Source: Aplysia californica (taxonomy: Eukaryota > Mollusca > Gastropoda > Aplysiida > Aplysiidae). Taken from it: DNA of 64,000 bases. Positions 1 through 29,793 of the stretch are shown here, one piece after another. Both the position numbers and the translations under genes were made by a program. Each line of letters starts with the position of its first letter. The first letter of the stretch is position 1. Below the pieces are notes generated by a model that was given only the letters and a program-made list of their open reading frames with translations, ran no database searches and was not told the DNA's origin. The DNA lies in contig NW_004797435.1 of NCBI RefSeq assembly GCF_000002075.1, forward strand, positions 910,111 through 974,110, read 5' to 3'.

Positions 1-36
<36 letters not shown>

Positions 37-38
37 CA
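1..38. repeat. (CA)n microsatellite
   Basis: A near-pure CA dinucleotide run fills the left edge of the window, with one CG interruption. It continues beyond the window, so its length is unknown. Confidence 0.95.
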
Positions 39-1090
39 TAAACTAACAAACCCAAAACATTCGATCAGCTTAACTCGTATCTCGGACTCCCTGTGGTGGC
101 AGTTATAATTATTCGTATCTTACAAAGATTTACTTAATACAAATAAAAGTGTGGAGCGAAGATAATATGGAGCGAACATTATGGGACGCAAAACCTTGCG
201 TGTTACAATTTCGTTTTCGCAACGAAAGACGAAAAGGACAAACGATACAAAACGACGGCTATATAATAACAGAGGCGAAATCCTGCAGAATGGAAATTCT
301 GGATGATAGTTATATTGCCCTGGAAAGGTACGCATGCGTCTTATTACTCAGAGACACGAGAATGTCCATAATAATATTCTTTCTCCTTACAAGGTCAACA
401 AATAAATTATGACACTGTTACAAAGGGGTGTATTTTCAAAGAGAAAGGCAAATAACCAGCCACATTTCAGAAGAAATGCCAAACAATTGCCAAACTCCAC
501 AATATTCATCTTAACGTTAACTTTATTCAATAGCAGCTATGTATCCCTTCAGAAGGTAGGCTCTCACGACCTCACATTAACTTCATAGACTGACCTTTTC
601 ATCTAAATCTGCCATCTCATTTCCTAAGGGATGGACTATTTGACTTGACAGTCTGTCCAAAAGCTATTATTTTTTCAAGCCGTCCAAACATTCACAGCAG
701 GGTGAACTGAGGAAAATTGGGTCTTAAGTCCTTTCTTTGGGACAGAACCTCTTATGCAATAATCTAAAATATGCCGAATAACGACTATGAACCGAAACCG
801 CGAAGTTCGTTTCGTCTAGGGAACGTGTTCAGTTCAAATTCAAAACCTATGTGCACAAGGCAACCTATGGGTCCCGTTGGAGGTGAACGATCCAGGGGGA
901 CATGAAATGATCTGGAGCATGACTGAGGAATTTCTTTCAGATCACTGAACTCAAACGGCCAAGCTTCTGTGAAAAGGGCGCTCTCTTCTACACGTTCCTC
1001 TGTCACCCACAGGCTTAATGAGGTACAGCGGAGAAAGAGAAGTGAGACTTTAACGTTTTATGGGCGTGTGTATGTGATGGAAATGGTCTC

Positions 1091-1096
1091 TGTGTG

Positions 1097-1152
<56 letters not shown>

Positions 1153-1159
1153 TGTGTGT
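1091..1159. repeat. (GT)n microsatellite
   Basis: About 34 GT units with one TT and one AG interruption. The long repetitive reading frames over it (Cys-Val and His-Thr) are artefacts of the dinucleotide. Confidence 0.95.
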
Positions 1160-1270
1160 TCTTCGGTGCAAGTGCATTATTAGACTTAAGGAACTGAATT
1201 TCTTTTCCAACCACTGTTGAAAACAACAAAAAACGTCCCAATGACAAAACAAAGTTCTCTCATATCTCAT

Positions 1271-1276
1271 TTTATT
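1271..1276 (-). promoter_or_regulatory. Candidate polyadenylation signal of the zinc-finger gene
   Basis: AATAAA on the minus strand lies about 135 bases past the predicted TGA stop at 1410-1412. It is the nearest canonical signal. It is a six-base motif in AT-rich DNA, so chance occurrence is possible. Confidence 0.4.
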
Positions 1277-1409
1277 TCTTTTAGAAACATTCCCCCTTTG
1301 GCTGAAGAAACACAAAATCTTTCAAGACTTGTGTATAAAATGTAATAATAAGACTCTTTGCTGATGAATAGAGAAAAAGAACATTTGAATCCCATATGTG
1401 GTTGTTATT

Positions 1410-19326
<17,917 letters not shown>

Positions 19327-19334
19327 ATTTCATG

Positions 19335-20455
19335 CTGAAAGTGAAAGAGAAAAAAGTACAGCATTTTGTTAAATTTTGATCCTAGGAAAGAAATTCTTTC
19401 ACAAAGTAACAATTTTGACTTATAATGTCCTTAATTATATATATTATTTATACAATCTTTTAAAGAATACTTTTGCAGAAAGAGTAGTGAAAAGTGTCTG
19501 ATAAATGTTTACTTTAACTCACACACACATATACACTGCTTTTAAGGGTCAAACAACCATATTTTTTGCTGCAGTCACATATATGACCATTAACACTGTT
19601 GCAAATCAATTATTTAAAAGAAAATTTTTAACATTATTTGCAAAACACCAAATTATGGGAAAAAACATGGGCCGTGCCCCCTGTAACCCTCTAGATTTTT
19701 TTTTACCTCAGGGCCCTCTGAAATCCCTTGGATCAGTCTAAAGCACAAAAGTTAATATACAATTGAGCTTAGCATAATCTTTTCAAAGTTCGAACAAAGG
19801 CCATAAAAATATTTTTGACATTAATGATATGTGATGGATAAAAAATCAATACAGTCGAACCTGCAATAGTGGAAACTCGAGTAAGACGCAAACCTGTCTT
19901 AAATGAATTTCCCTGTTCCCCCTTGATAAATTCCTCTATAATTATCTCTATAAGTCGGAAACCTGTCCTTCCCTTCAGAGTGTTTTTTTACCTGTCAAAG
20001 ACAGAAAAAATGCTTTGCCCACTCAGCTCAGATTAGTAGAAACAAACCTATCAAGTTGAGTTCCATCGGCTGTAACTTTTTTGCCATGCCGCAAGGAAAA
20101 TTAGTAGGGGTGCAATTTGGCGGTTTTTGTTACCCCATCCCTGTAAGCCCTTAGCAGTGCGGATGGCCAGAGTGGAGTGGTGTGGGTATGAAATCTCACC
20201 AGTGCCTGGGAAAATGTTGGAGTGGCACTCCAGCATGGAAATTTCCAGGGGTAGCCAGATGCCAGAGGTGTGAAATTAGTTTGACCTCTGCCTGCCTGCC
20301 GCCCTGTACATTCATAAAGCCAGCTGAGAAAATGAAAAAAAAGTTCTTCAAATAATTATGCACGGGAGGAATGGCACTGGTTGACTGTGCTTTTTAAACA
20401 GATGGGTGGGGTTAAGGGTGGAACCAGAGGAGATCAAGTTCAAACGTGTCCGTTT
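19335..20455. other. Upstream flank of the zinc-finger gene, no gene seen
   Basis: AT-rich and without supported exons. The minus-strand 5' untranslated exon predicted from the acceptor at about 19335 should lie here or beyond, but I cannot place it. At 19850 a TACAGTCGAACC sequence looks like the end of a Tc1/mariner-type element. Confidence 0.5.
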
Positions 20456-20459
20456 TTAA

Positions 20460-21035
20460 CTCTTTCCGGACGTATCGCCGATATATCGGTACCGAGTCCA
20501 CACCCCTTGCGGATGTATCGCGGATATATCGGCTGCGATAGGGTGCCTCATTATTGTTTCGTTTTAAAACGATCCATCATTAATCATTACTTTTTATTGC
20601 TATTGAAAAACTCGGAAAGCATTTAGGAAACGCAAACAACTAGTTTCACTTCGTCAAAGCGTGGGTTTGGGGAAAAACGAGTGAATTAGTTCTTGCAGTC
20701 TGGCAACAACAAAACGAAGTAACCGCACTCAGTATAAATTTCATAACTCTAACAAAATTTGGAATATTGCTTTCAAATAAAAAGCTGCGTAATTCAGATA
20801 TTTTTGGATTATGCTCTTGGCTGTATATGATAAGATAGCTATTCTGATTTGCTTTCACATGTTTGGCGAATGTAATTTTTTCCGTCAAAATTTATTTTTC
20901 TCACCACCATCGCCATTTCTAACCCTTGTAATGCATACTTATGTTCAAAATTAATCCTTGTTTCATATTGGGATGTATTCCTCATTCAATTTCCTTCAAT
21001 TTGATATATCATATGTTACGTTTTGATGGAAAGAG
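20460..21035 (+). mobile_element. piggyBac-like MITE, copy 2, complete (576 bp)
   Basis: It is bounded by TTAA at 20456-20459 and 21036-21039, with matching 8-bp ends CTCTTTCC/GGAAAGAG, so TTAACTCTTTCC to GGAAAGAGTTAA is a 12-bp perfect inverted pair. TTAA duplications are the piggyBac hallmark. The left end has two direct copies of a CGGA-GTATCGC-GATATATCGG unit built around the 12-bp palindrome CCGATATATCGG. It encodes nothing, so it would need a transposase in trans. Confidence 0.88.
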
Positions 21036-21663
21036 TTAATAGGTCAAACTGTTGTCCTATGAAATGCATACACTGGTGGCAATGGATAAGGAGGACAGAT
21101 GCATGACATTATTAGAGAGGAATGCACACTTGAGAGGCTCAGAGAGGTCAGAAGTTTGGACCACTGCTTGCCGATCGGACAAGCGGCCCTTGGTCCCACC
21201 GGCTGGGTGCCTGAACCCCCCCCCCCACATCTCCCTTCCATCTCTCCACACATATTCCCATGTACTAAGATGGAAAATGTCAAAGTCAGAATTTTTTTCT
21301 AGCTCCCCTGAGATTCCGTTTTACACAGTACAGGTTCAACTATATCTACTGTATTCGCATAAAATGAACAAAAATGCACAAGAAGTAAAGGTTTGTACAA
21401 TACCAGAACATGAGAAGGGAGTGAAAGTAAAATAATACGACCTATGTTAATGGTTCTCTAGCTTAACTCAAGCGATTATCTCAAGGCCTCTATAACAGTT
21501 TAATTAACTTTAACACTTTGCAGTAATAGTAATAGATAGCACTTTACCTAGCACTAACTTTTTTACCAGTTCTCAGAGTAGTGTGGTAAAGCCAAGGTCT
21601 AGTTGAGGTCCCTATTTGAAACTTACTTGACCTACATATCTCTAGGGTCTCCACTCGCTCAAA

Positions 21664-22010
21664 CTGTGGGGCCAACATAATAATAATAATATAAATAAAT
21701 GCATTTATATAGCGCATATCCACGCTCAAGAGCATGCTCTATGCGCTTTACAACCATTATTACCCCAGCAGACCCTCTGAGAACACACAGAAACATTCTC
21801 GGCTTCCGCAGAAGCATACAGTGCAAGCTGCGGATTTCACGCGCTCAAACACTACCAAACTGACAAGATCGTACACTGTCTATAGCCGGGTACCCATTTC
21901 CACCTGGGTGAAGTGAGGAAAATTTGTGCAAAGTGCCTTTCCCAAGGACACAACGTCGGGCCCCTGACGGGATTCTAACCCACGACCTTACGGTTGCAAG
22001 TCCAAGGTGC
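21664..22010 (-). mobile_element. SINE family B copy, antisense, intergenic
   Basis: It is the reverse complement of the 2600-2985 element: ATT-type tail first, then GCGCATATCC, TACCCCAGCAGACC, GGGTACCCATTTCCACCTGG, TTTCCCAAGGACACAACGTC, and the tRNA-like head ending near 22010. Confidence 0.87.
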
Positions 22011-22829
22011 AGGTACTTGGGGTTCGAAAGGGGATAATATAGGTCAATTTCCAAATGTTTTGCACTCAAATTGTCCTTTGTACCTGCACAATGGTATTCA
22101 AAATTATCAAACAAGCTTATTTTTTATCAGGTAGTATCATTTCATACAAAATCAAGCTCATTTGAAAGATTTTGTTTAGAAAAATCTGGGCCCCGGGGCA
22201 ACCAACCCCAACCCAGTGCGTCCACAGGTGGCGGATAGTGGAACAGCCTCCAGATATAGAGGTTAGCTGCGAATATCTAAATAAGTAGTCACAGACAAAA
22301 TGGCGGTGAGGATGGAGGGCAGGGTGAAGATTGTGTAGTGGGATCCCATTCTTCTACTCAATGTAAAATACCCTAATTGCCCGGTGAAAGATTCGCCAGC
22401 CAGACTGGGGCGCGATATCCCCACACCCCGGGTAGATGGAACTCGTCAGCCAGGGATGGCAGTTCATCTAGGAGAAGGAAAACTCTGATCAAAAACCCCT
22501 GCTGCCTAGCAGGCAAACCCAGGAAAGTTATAGGATATGGGAGCACTCCCAGACAGAAAAGCACGCCGAAGACGGAGAGATGGGCCGAAAGGTGCCGATA
22601 GTTGGGCTAGCCCAAACTGCCTCATGCAAGTCTCATTATGATGTCAGGATCCAAAGATTTTCCATGTGGCATTTCATCTGTGGAATCCCGCCAGGCGGAC
22701 GAAGTGCCGGGCCCTCTGTCTCGAAGGGGCCCATCCCAAGCTACTGGTGGTATCTCTGTCTCTTCCCGGGGAGCCAGGAGAAGAGATCAGCCGATTACGA
22801 CTGGCCAATCATCTCCAGAGAGTCAGCAG

Positions 22830-23962
22830 AGACCTCTAAAAACCTTCCAATGGGGGAAGATGCCTTAAAAGACACCCTCATCAGAGAAAGGATTGACATA
22901 GTCAGTCTGCAAGAGACACACCTTACTTCAGCAATGAGGTTTAACATCAGAGGCTACCAAACCTTTAGAAAGGATAGGAACTACGCACCTAAAGGAGGAG
23001 TGCTCACCATTGTCGCAAACTCCATCCCGGCGAAAGAAATCAGGGTGCAAGATACAGGTGAGTCAGAAATCATAGGAGTCGAGCTCAAACTCCCAGACCG
23101 GATTGTAACAGTCTACAATTGCTATGCACCCGATAAAGCTCTCAAGCTTCAAGTGATGGACATTCCAACAGATGACTGCTTAGTGCTTGGTGACTTCAAC
23201 AGTCATTCTCCAAGCTGGGGATACAGAGACCTAGATGCCAAAGGAGAGGAAATAGAAGACTGGCAAGCTTTCACCAAGCTACACCTGCTCAACAAACCAG
23301 ACGATCCCCCCCCCCCCCCCCACACTTTCTTCTCCAGAGCCTGGAAAACCACGTCTCACCCAGACCTGTCATTTGCAAGCAACAACAGCAGCAGAGGAGC
23401 AACAAAACAAGTCATGGAACAACTTGCAACTAGTGACCACAAACTTATCCTAATCACCAGCCAAGTCTCTCCCCCCACCGTATCAACTAGCACCTTGCAC
23501 AGATGTAACTACAAAAAGGCAGACTGGACCAAATTTGCATCTCTTACAGATGTATATACCACCAAAATTCATGCCAAAACCTCAAACACTAACAGAAGTG
23601 TGAGGGAGTTCACACAGGCCATACTGCAAGCGGCAAAAGAGTCCATCCACAGAGGAGCTAGAAGGGATTATGTTCCAAACTGGTCTGAAGAGCTCAGAAT
23701 GCTTAGCGACAAAGTCACCACAGCAAGAGAAGCAGTTGAAAATCTACCAACAACAGAAAACAACATTCAGCTAAAGAAAGCTGCAGCAGAATTTAAGAAG
23801 GCGACTAATTCAACCGTTCGGAAAAGTTGGCATGAAAAGACAAGCTTCCTAAACTTAGACAAGGAAACAACTGTGGAGGATTGTCAGATCATTAAACGGA
23901 GAAAACCTAAACAGGGATGTACCAGTAATACTAGACAAAGATGGCGAGTCCAACGTAGATAA
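22830..23962 (+). pseudogene. LINE endonuclease domain and start of the RT ORF
   Basis: One frame is open over this stretch. It shows the catalytic endonuclease motifs SLQETH (about 22904), CYAPD (about 23120), GDFNSH (about 23190) and SDHKLI (about 23433). Family knowledge makes it the target-nicking domain. A C run at about 23305 gives a poly-Pro stretch that may be a slippage expansion. Confidence 0.85.
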
Positions 23963-23999
23963 ACAAGCAGCAAACCTACTCATTCAGCAGTACAAGGAA

Positions 24000-24915
24000 G
24001 TGGGCAAGTTAGAAATATCCCCAGACAGAATAGAAGAAGTACAGAGAAAAATACATGCTTTTGAATCCCCACAAGAACCTAAAGATGACGTTATGACCAA
24101 ACCACTCTTAATGACAGAACTGGATAGAGCCCTTCTCCAGCTCAAACTAAGACAAGCCCCAGGCCCAGATAAAATAAGCCATGACATGCTTATGCATATG
24201 GGAAACACTGCTAAGAAGAAAATCCTCCAAATATTCAACAGTAGCTGGAAGAACGGGAAAATTCCAAAAGCTTGGAAAACTGCTATACAGATACCCCTCC
24301 TTAAAGACAGAAAACCCAAGAACAGCGCAGAAAGCTACCACCCAATCAGTATCACCAGCTGTCTGTGCAAGCTTCTAGAGAGGATCCTCAACTACAGACT
24401 CTGCTGGTTCCTAGAGAAAAACCATCTTCTATCAGATAACCAAGCTGGGTTTAGGAAACATCGATCAACCGAAGACCAGATTACATGCATTGCTTGCTCA
24501 GATGGTAGAGGACGGCTTCCAAAGGAAAGAACACACTGTAGCCGTCTGGATCGACCTGGAGAAGGCATTTGATAAAGTCTGGACGGAAGCACTCATACTG
24601 AAATTACAAAATCTGAACATCTCTCACAACATGCTGAAATGGATCTCACAATACCTATCTCAAACAAGAGCCTGTGAGAAACTGCAAGGAAAAAGAAGCA
24701 AAATGGAGACAATCAGTAATGGAGTCCCACAAGGGGGAGTTTTATCAGCGACCCTGTTCCTGATTTTCCTCAACGACATCTCAACCACAATCACTAAGAA
24801 AGTGACAGCAGTGGAATACGCAGATGACATCGCTCTTTTATGCTCGGCAGAGTCAGTAGGAACAGCCCAGGTACGACTCCAAAGCACACTTAACAACATG
24901 ATGAAGTGGACATAA
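24000..24915 (+). pseudogene. LINE reverse-transcriptase domain, frame-shifted
   Basis: Two overlapping frames (24000-24572 and 24490-24915) carry RT motifs: QAPGPDKIS, IQIPLLKDRKPK, QAGFRKHRST, WIDLEKAFD, NGVPQGGVLS and the catalytic YADD at about 24817. At least one frameshift near 24490-24570 and a TAA at 24913-24915 break it. Confidence 0.88.
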
Positions 24916-25699
24916 GAGTGGGGACAGAAGATCGACAAGAACAAGACCACGTACACAACATTCAGCCTCTCACCAAAACCCTGAAAGGTAAACTTGCATC
25001 ATGATGGAAACACTCTACAACACAAGTCAAATCCCACCTATTTGAGTGTGACATTTGATCCAAGACTAACATGGAAGGCCTAAACAGAGAGGTGCAGAAG
25101 TAAAGGCAACAGAAGAACAACACTGCTTAGAAAGTAGACAGGGTCAGATTGGAGAGAAAAATCACACCGTCTTATGTGGAGCCTTTGTTGGATATGTCCG
25201 CCCAGTCCTGGAATATCAATATGGTATCGCAGTGTGGGGAACAGCATCAGACAGCAACTTCCACAAAGTAGCGAGAATCCAGAATCAAAATCTGCGGATC
25301 ATCACGGGAGAAATGAGATCCACGCCCATTCATGTCATGGAAACACTAACGGGGCTAGAACCCCTGAACGACAGACACGATCTGAAAGCAATTGTTCATC
25401 AGGAAAAGGTCAAAAGAATGCCAACCCATCCAATGAAGGATAGATCTTCAAAAAGCCAGAGCAAATACTTAAGAAGAACAAGCTTCCTCCTTATGGCCAG
25501 ACACTCCAGCTCTGGACTCAAAATCTCTCTTGAAGAATCTCCAACCCCACTAGACCCGTGTCAAGTTCACCCCCTTCAGACTAATCACCCCCCTCAAATT
25601 CGAAAAAATAACCTAGAAAAGCTTGGCACCAAATCTGAAGTTCCTCCTCCAATATAATTCAAGTCACTGATGCTTGACTACCTGGACAGAAACTTTCCA

Positions 25700-26107
25700 A
25701 GCAACCGGTGGAATCGAGTTTACACAGATGGATCAGCAACTGATGCAGTCAGAAACGGCGGTGGAAGTATCTACATAGGTGGATAGATGGGTCAACAGAA
25801 AGCCATTCGATCCCCACAGGATCTCTATCTTCCAATTACAAAGCAGAACCATCAGCACTCGAAACAGCAGCCACCATTCTCTTGAATCCCCAAAAATCTA
25901 AAGCCAACACCGTCATCCTCACAGATGCCAAATCTGTCCTACAAGCTCTCCAAAAGCCACAAACAGCTCAAGTACGACAACTCCCTTCACTCCTATATAT
26001 ATGTGAACTAAACTCCCAAGCCAACACAACTCTGCAGACTTGGATACCAAGTCACTGTGGCATTCATGGATGAAAAATCAGATGACTTAGCCAAAGAAGG
26101 AGCCAAA
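25700..26107 (+). pseudogene. LINE RNase H domain remnant
   Basis: VYTDGSATDA (about 25713), VILTDAKSVLQAL (about 25912) and WIPSHCGIHG (about 26040) are the three RNase H acidic/His regions. Stops and shifts lie between them. Confidence 0.8.
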
Positions 26108-26440
26108 ATTGTTAGACTATTAGATTGCTTTTATCAATATACAGAAGGGAAACAATAAATCCTGGATTGTTGGTCCTTATATTAACATGTTGAATTATGT
26201 CCCTGTAATTGTAGGCCCTACTTTTATTTATCTACCCTCACAACAAAGATTGTCTGATCTTAGTGATCTTTACTCACTCCTCCTTCCTGTTTCAATCACA
26301 TGTACTCATGCTCATTATGATTTATTTAGTCTTGTCAGTGAAGCCAGAGAGGGCAGACCTCATATTATTTTCATCATTAAATTACCCTTCCTCATCTAGA
26401 AACAGAGTTTTTTCTTTTGCTTTATTAAATACAATAATGG
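26108..26440. mobile_element. Foreign segment inserted in the LINE RNase H/tail region
   Basis: LINE reading DLAKEGAK stops abruptly at about 26108 and LINE-like coding (MTQIEDGMDLSESKTLNK) resumes at about 26465. The AT-rich DNA between has no LINE similarity I can see. Its identity is unknown and the edges are approximate. Confidence 0.5.
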
Positions 26441-26910
26441 CAAACAACCCCAGTGCAACAAAAATGACCCAGATTGAAGATGGCATGGATCTCTCAGAGT
26501 CAAAAACACTAAATAAAATCTGCTTTAAGAAACAGATGGAAAAGGTCCCATCCAAAACACAACAGAAATGACCCCTACTACATACTAAATAGAGCAGACC
26601 AGGTCACAATCTTTAGACTCTGTTGAGGCCACAACAGACTCAAACACCATTATCAATAGCACACCAAATTAAAAGTGAGAGAGTCAGCGAACTGTGAATG
26701 TGGACATGACCAAGAGGATGCCAACCATATCCTTCAGCACTGCCCGCGTTAGGCCACCCTCTGATCTGTACACAGACATGGCAGAATGTGGCTCCCCTTG
26801 AGAGAAAGCTCTCTATGGCAGTCTCTCAAGAGTTGAAGCGAACAGCACAGTTTGTGCGCGACATCGGACTGACTGTCTAGCTGTTATCGAGAACGAGGAA
26901 GAAGAAAAGA

Positions 26911-27546
26911 AAGTACAAAAAAATGGAAGTCTAGTTTCCTGACTATCCTTTCGAGCTCCCTAATGTCTAAGTGGGTCAATTTCTTCTATAATTTCAGTGG
27001 ATGAACATCTAGAGCTATCAACTTGGCGTGTTTTGAATGGGACGTGTCGTATGCCTCGGTTACGAACCAAAGCAGGCGGTTCTAGAAGAAGGCCACAAAT
27101 GCACACCAAGACGCACACACACTTGACCTGCATGAATGGGGATCCGACGGGGGACCCGAATTGAATGGGAGATGATGCTCGGCGCGCGTGCGCTGAGCCA
27201 GGGGCCAGACTGATGTGGGACCACAACGCAGGCGAGGTGTCGAAATAGGCTTATCGGGCGACATACCCGGCCCACACAGGACGAGGGTTAAAAATGTAGG
27301 CTAATCTTTATTAGATTATATAGATTCTGATAGATTCTAGATCTAGAGGGAGGACTTCCGTAACGAGCAACCACTATGAGACTGAGCAGAATTGAGGGCT
27401 TGGGGTAGGGGTAAGGGTAGGGTTAGGTCTAGGCCTCTTCTTTATTAGTGTTTGATGGGGTGGTCGCTCATTACGGAAGTCCTTCCGATCTAGATTATCT
27501 AGATCTAAATCTACATCTAGAACTAGATCTAGATCTAAATATAGAA
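26911..27546. other. Intergenic, no gene seen
   Basis: Mixed-composition DNA, GC-richer at 27040-27290, without exon signals. A TCTAGA-type low-complexity run covers 27312-27345 and 27483-27545. Confidence 0.5.
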
Positions 27547-27548
27547 TA

Positions 27549-28492
27549 CAGTAGTCTCCGCCTAAGATCCCGGTGCTCGGGAGCAAGGAAATGCGGGATC
27601 TTAGGCGAACCGGGATCTTAACCGACGAACCCAGGGAAGAATCTATGGTGACCCATGTTAAGGCTCACAATCGGTAAAATGGTCTCCCTTCCCTCTACAA
27701 TGAACTGACGTGCCCCCTTGGTGGATTTATGGCATATGGAGAGCAAAGAGTGGTTAACCTTGATGACCTATCACGGTGCATAGTGGGATGAGGCGTGCCA
27801 TTTTCACTTGTTATCCTGTCATGAGTCTTAAGATCTACGCATATTCAGTTGCCACTCCCCTTTACCACATCTCTGACCGAGTCCTCCCCCCCCCCCCAAA
27901 CAAAAAAAAACGCCTTTGTCGTTACACACCATTACGTTGTGAACACATCAATTAAAATTCAGTCTGTCTCGCAAATTCGGGAGTAGAGACAACTCCTGCA
28001 ATGGTCAGGGAAGAGTTCACGGTTCGATGTGATCACGCCTGGAGCGAACGTGTAGCCCTACCCACCCAGCGAGTGATGCAAGTTTAGGGGGAGAGCTCAG
28101 GTGTGAGTGCGATGCGTGGGGAAAACAAACGCGTCGGTCAGTTCACACCCCGGTGTGATCCCGTCTGGGGCAGACATTGTATCGCTTCATCGAGTTTTAC
28201 AACGTGTGTGGGATCACATTTACGATAGTGGCAGATCTTTGATGAAACGGACAGTTTATTGATCTCAACTTTTCACAATTGACAATTGAAATTGGTTGAT
28301 CGGCTGTGCCCGCCCGGGTTTTTGTTTCGCAAATTACGATCTGAAATGCGGGATCTTAGCCGAATGTAGACCATCAGAGCGGGATCTTAGGGGGGACTTT
28401 TGTATAGTAAAAATTCTGTTTTCTTAAAACAACGGGATCTTAATTAAGCGAACCGGGATCGTAAGCGGTGGGATCTTAGGCGGAGACTACTG
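27549..28492. mobile_element. Tigger/pogo-like MITE, 944 bp
   Basis: Ends CAGTAGTCTCCGCCTAAGAT and its reverse complement ATCTTAGGCGGAGACTACTG form an inverted pair of at least 23 bp. Both are flanked by TA (27547-27548, 28493-28494), the Tc1/mariner-pogo target duplication. Inside both ends, CGGGATCTTA recurs about six times (for example near 27594, 27610, 28352, 28380, 28433, 28470). No transposase frame is present. Confidence 0.88.
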
Positions 28493-28494
28493 TA

Positions 28495-28560
28495 GATCTA
28501 AAATTCTAGATTCTAGATCTAGATTAGATATAGATTTCTATAGATCTAATCTAGAAAAAG
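28495..28560. repeat. TCTAGA-type low-complexity repeat
   Basis: Irregular tandem TCTAGAT/ATTCTAG units directly adjoin the right end of the Tigger-like element. Similar runs are at 27483-27545, where they flank its left end, and 30030-30118. Confidence 0.85.
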
Positions 28561-29140
28561 TCGTTTTACACACTGGCAAATTGTGGAATTCTAAGACTCT
28601 GCACTTACAGTTACAGTGAAACCTGGGCAGCAAAAGCGTGGAGCCAGCAGAGCCTTCAAAAAGAAACAAGTAATAATAAAGGCTTTCAGTAATAAGTCAA
28701 ATATAACCCTTATCAGTCCTCGGTTTGCATACACAGCCTTTCGTTTACATTTTTTGAATTTGTTAGCACGAAGGAAGCCAGGCACGAAACACAACAAAAG
28801 GGGAGCTTATTGAGATGTAGATATAGATTCTAGATCCAGTCAGAGAGTATTTCATTTCATAAATACATGTTATTAAGAGTCTCTGATCCAGTTTACATTG
28901 TTATTTTATTTTAAAACTTTTTTGGGAGGAGAGTTTGCTTACGGTAGTAAACATTTTAACCATCTCTAAAAATTTATCCGGCACGTTTGTACGTCCTACG
29001 TCCTACTGAGTGGGCATTAATTATCCTTGTTATCCTAAAATATTAAAATCTGTTTTGGGTAAATTATTTTCAAAGTCATCTCAGATACTGAGGTACATAA
29101 GTTTGATAGCTGCCGTTGATAAATGTAATAATGAGTGTGA
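28561..29140. other. Intergenic, no gene seen
   Basis: Unremarkable AT-rich DNA between the Tigger-like MITE and the ERO1 promoter region. It may hold distal regulatory sites, none of which I can support. Confidence 0.45.
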
Positions 29141-29142
29141 CA

Positions 29143-29178
29143 CACAGAATTCTACACTTCTAAGTGTAGAATTCTGTG
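29143..29178. other. Perfect 17-bp inverted repeat with 2-nt spacer
   Basis: CACAGAATTCTACACTT, a CT spacer, then its exact reverse complement AAGTGTAGAATTCTGTG. It lies about 520 bp upstream of the ERO1 start codon. It could be a cruciform-forming site, a dimeric factor site or a tiny foldback remnant. Confidence 0.9.
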
Positions 29179-29214
29179 GTGTGACATGACGACTTTCTAT
29201 TGCTTAGTGCGTCT

Positions 29215-29222
29215 TCACGTCA
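29215..29222. promoter_or_regulatory. TCACGTCA, possible UPR/CRE-type site upstream of ERO1
   Basis: The reverse complement TGACGTGA contains the TGACGT core bound by ATF6/XBP1/CREB-family factors. ERO1 genes are known unfolded-protein-response targets in other animals. A single 8-mer about 480 bp from the ATG is weak evidence; no canonical CCAAT-N9-CCACG element was found. Confidence 0.25.
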
Positions 29223-29697
29223 TACCGCTACACCGGAAAAGTCCTGTTTTGAGCTTACGTGCTAAAAATAACGTAGGAAATCACCAACACGGATTTTCTT
29301 CTATTCGCCACGTACTCTTTCATTGCATTGTATTCATGCGTAAATGCAAATAAATAATTTTCAATCTTTAAAGGTCTAAAAACAGAGGAGGAAACTAAAC
29401 TTATACCTGAAAGTTTTTTTCTTCTCATAATTGAATCGGCTCTCCCTGAACATGAGGCCAAAATACTCTGTAAAGATCCCGAGCTGTGGAGTATTTCTTT
29501 TGGTCTCACATATTTCCGGTAACCTCTGTAGGTGTTGTTAGGTGATATAAACAAAAGCAAGCATGCTGAAATGCATGTGTCACTTAGTGGACTTCTGAGC
29601 ATTGAACAGCCTGTGCTGGAAAGTTGTGTGTCTGAAGTTTGTCTATCAATCAAAGGCGTCTGATAGCTTTAACAAAAAATATTCGTTTCCAAGCAAA

Positions 29698-29793
29698 ATG
29701 AATCGTTTTGCACTTGGATTATTACTTTTTTCGCTTGCGTCCATTGCTTCCGCAAAATGGAATGGCGATGTTGCAGACCGGTGTTTTTGTAAG
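29698..29793 (+). CDS. ERO1: ERO1 exon 1 (signal peptide)
   Basis: It encodes residues 1-32: a hydrophobic signal sequence with likely cleavage after SIASA (19), then the CFC cysteine pair. The donor is AAG|GTGAGA. Intron 1, about 6.5 kb, follows. Confidence 0.92.

Larger units (their letters stand above)
39..1330. other. Gene-free stretch with a (GT)n array
   Basis: I see no supported exon on either strand. The only clear structure is a GT dinucleotide array at 1091-1159. The minus-strand AATAAA at 1271-1276 lies downstream of the zinc-finger stop codon, so 1270-1410 may be its 3' untranslated region. Confidence 0.6.
22195..26905 (+). mobile_element. I/Nimb-type LINE, broken, internally deleted
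   Basis: It contains, in order, an apurinic-type endonuclease, reverse transcriptase, RNase H and a terminal C-x-C...H...C motif (CECGHDQEDANHILQHCP at about 26696-26750). RNase H plus that motif points to the I/Nimb/R1 group. The expected first ORF with CCHC knuckles is missing between about 22560 and 22830. Several stops and frame changes interrupt the rest, and a foreign segment sits at about 26108-26440. It is not mobile on its own. Confidence 0.85.
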
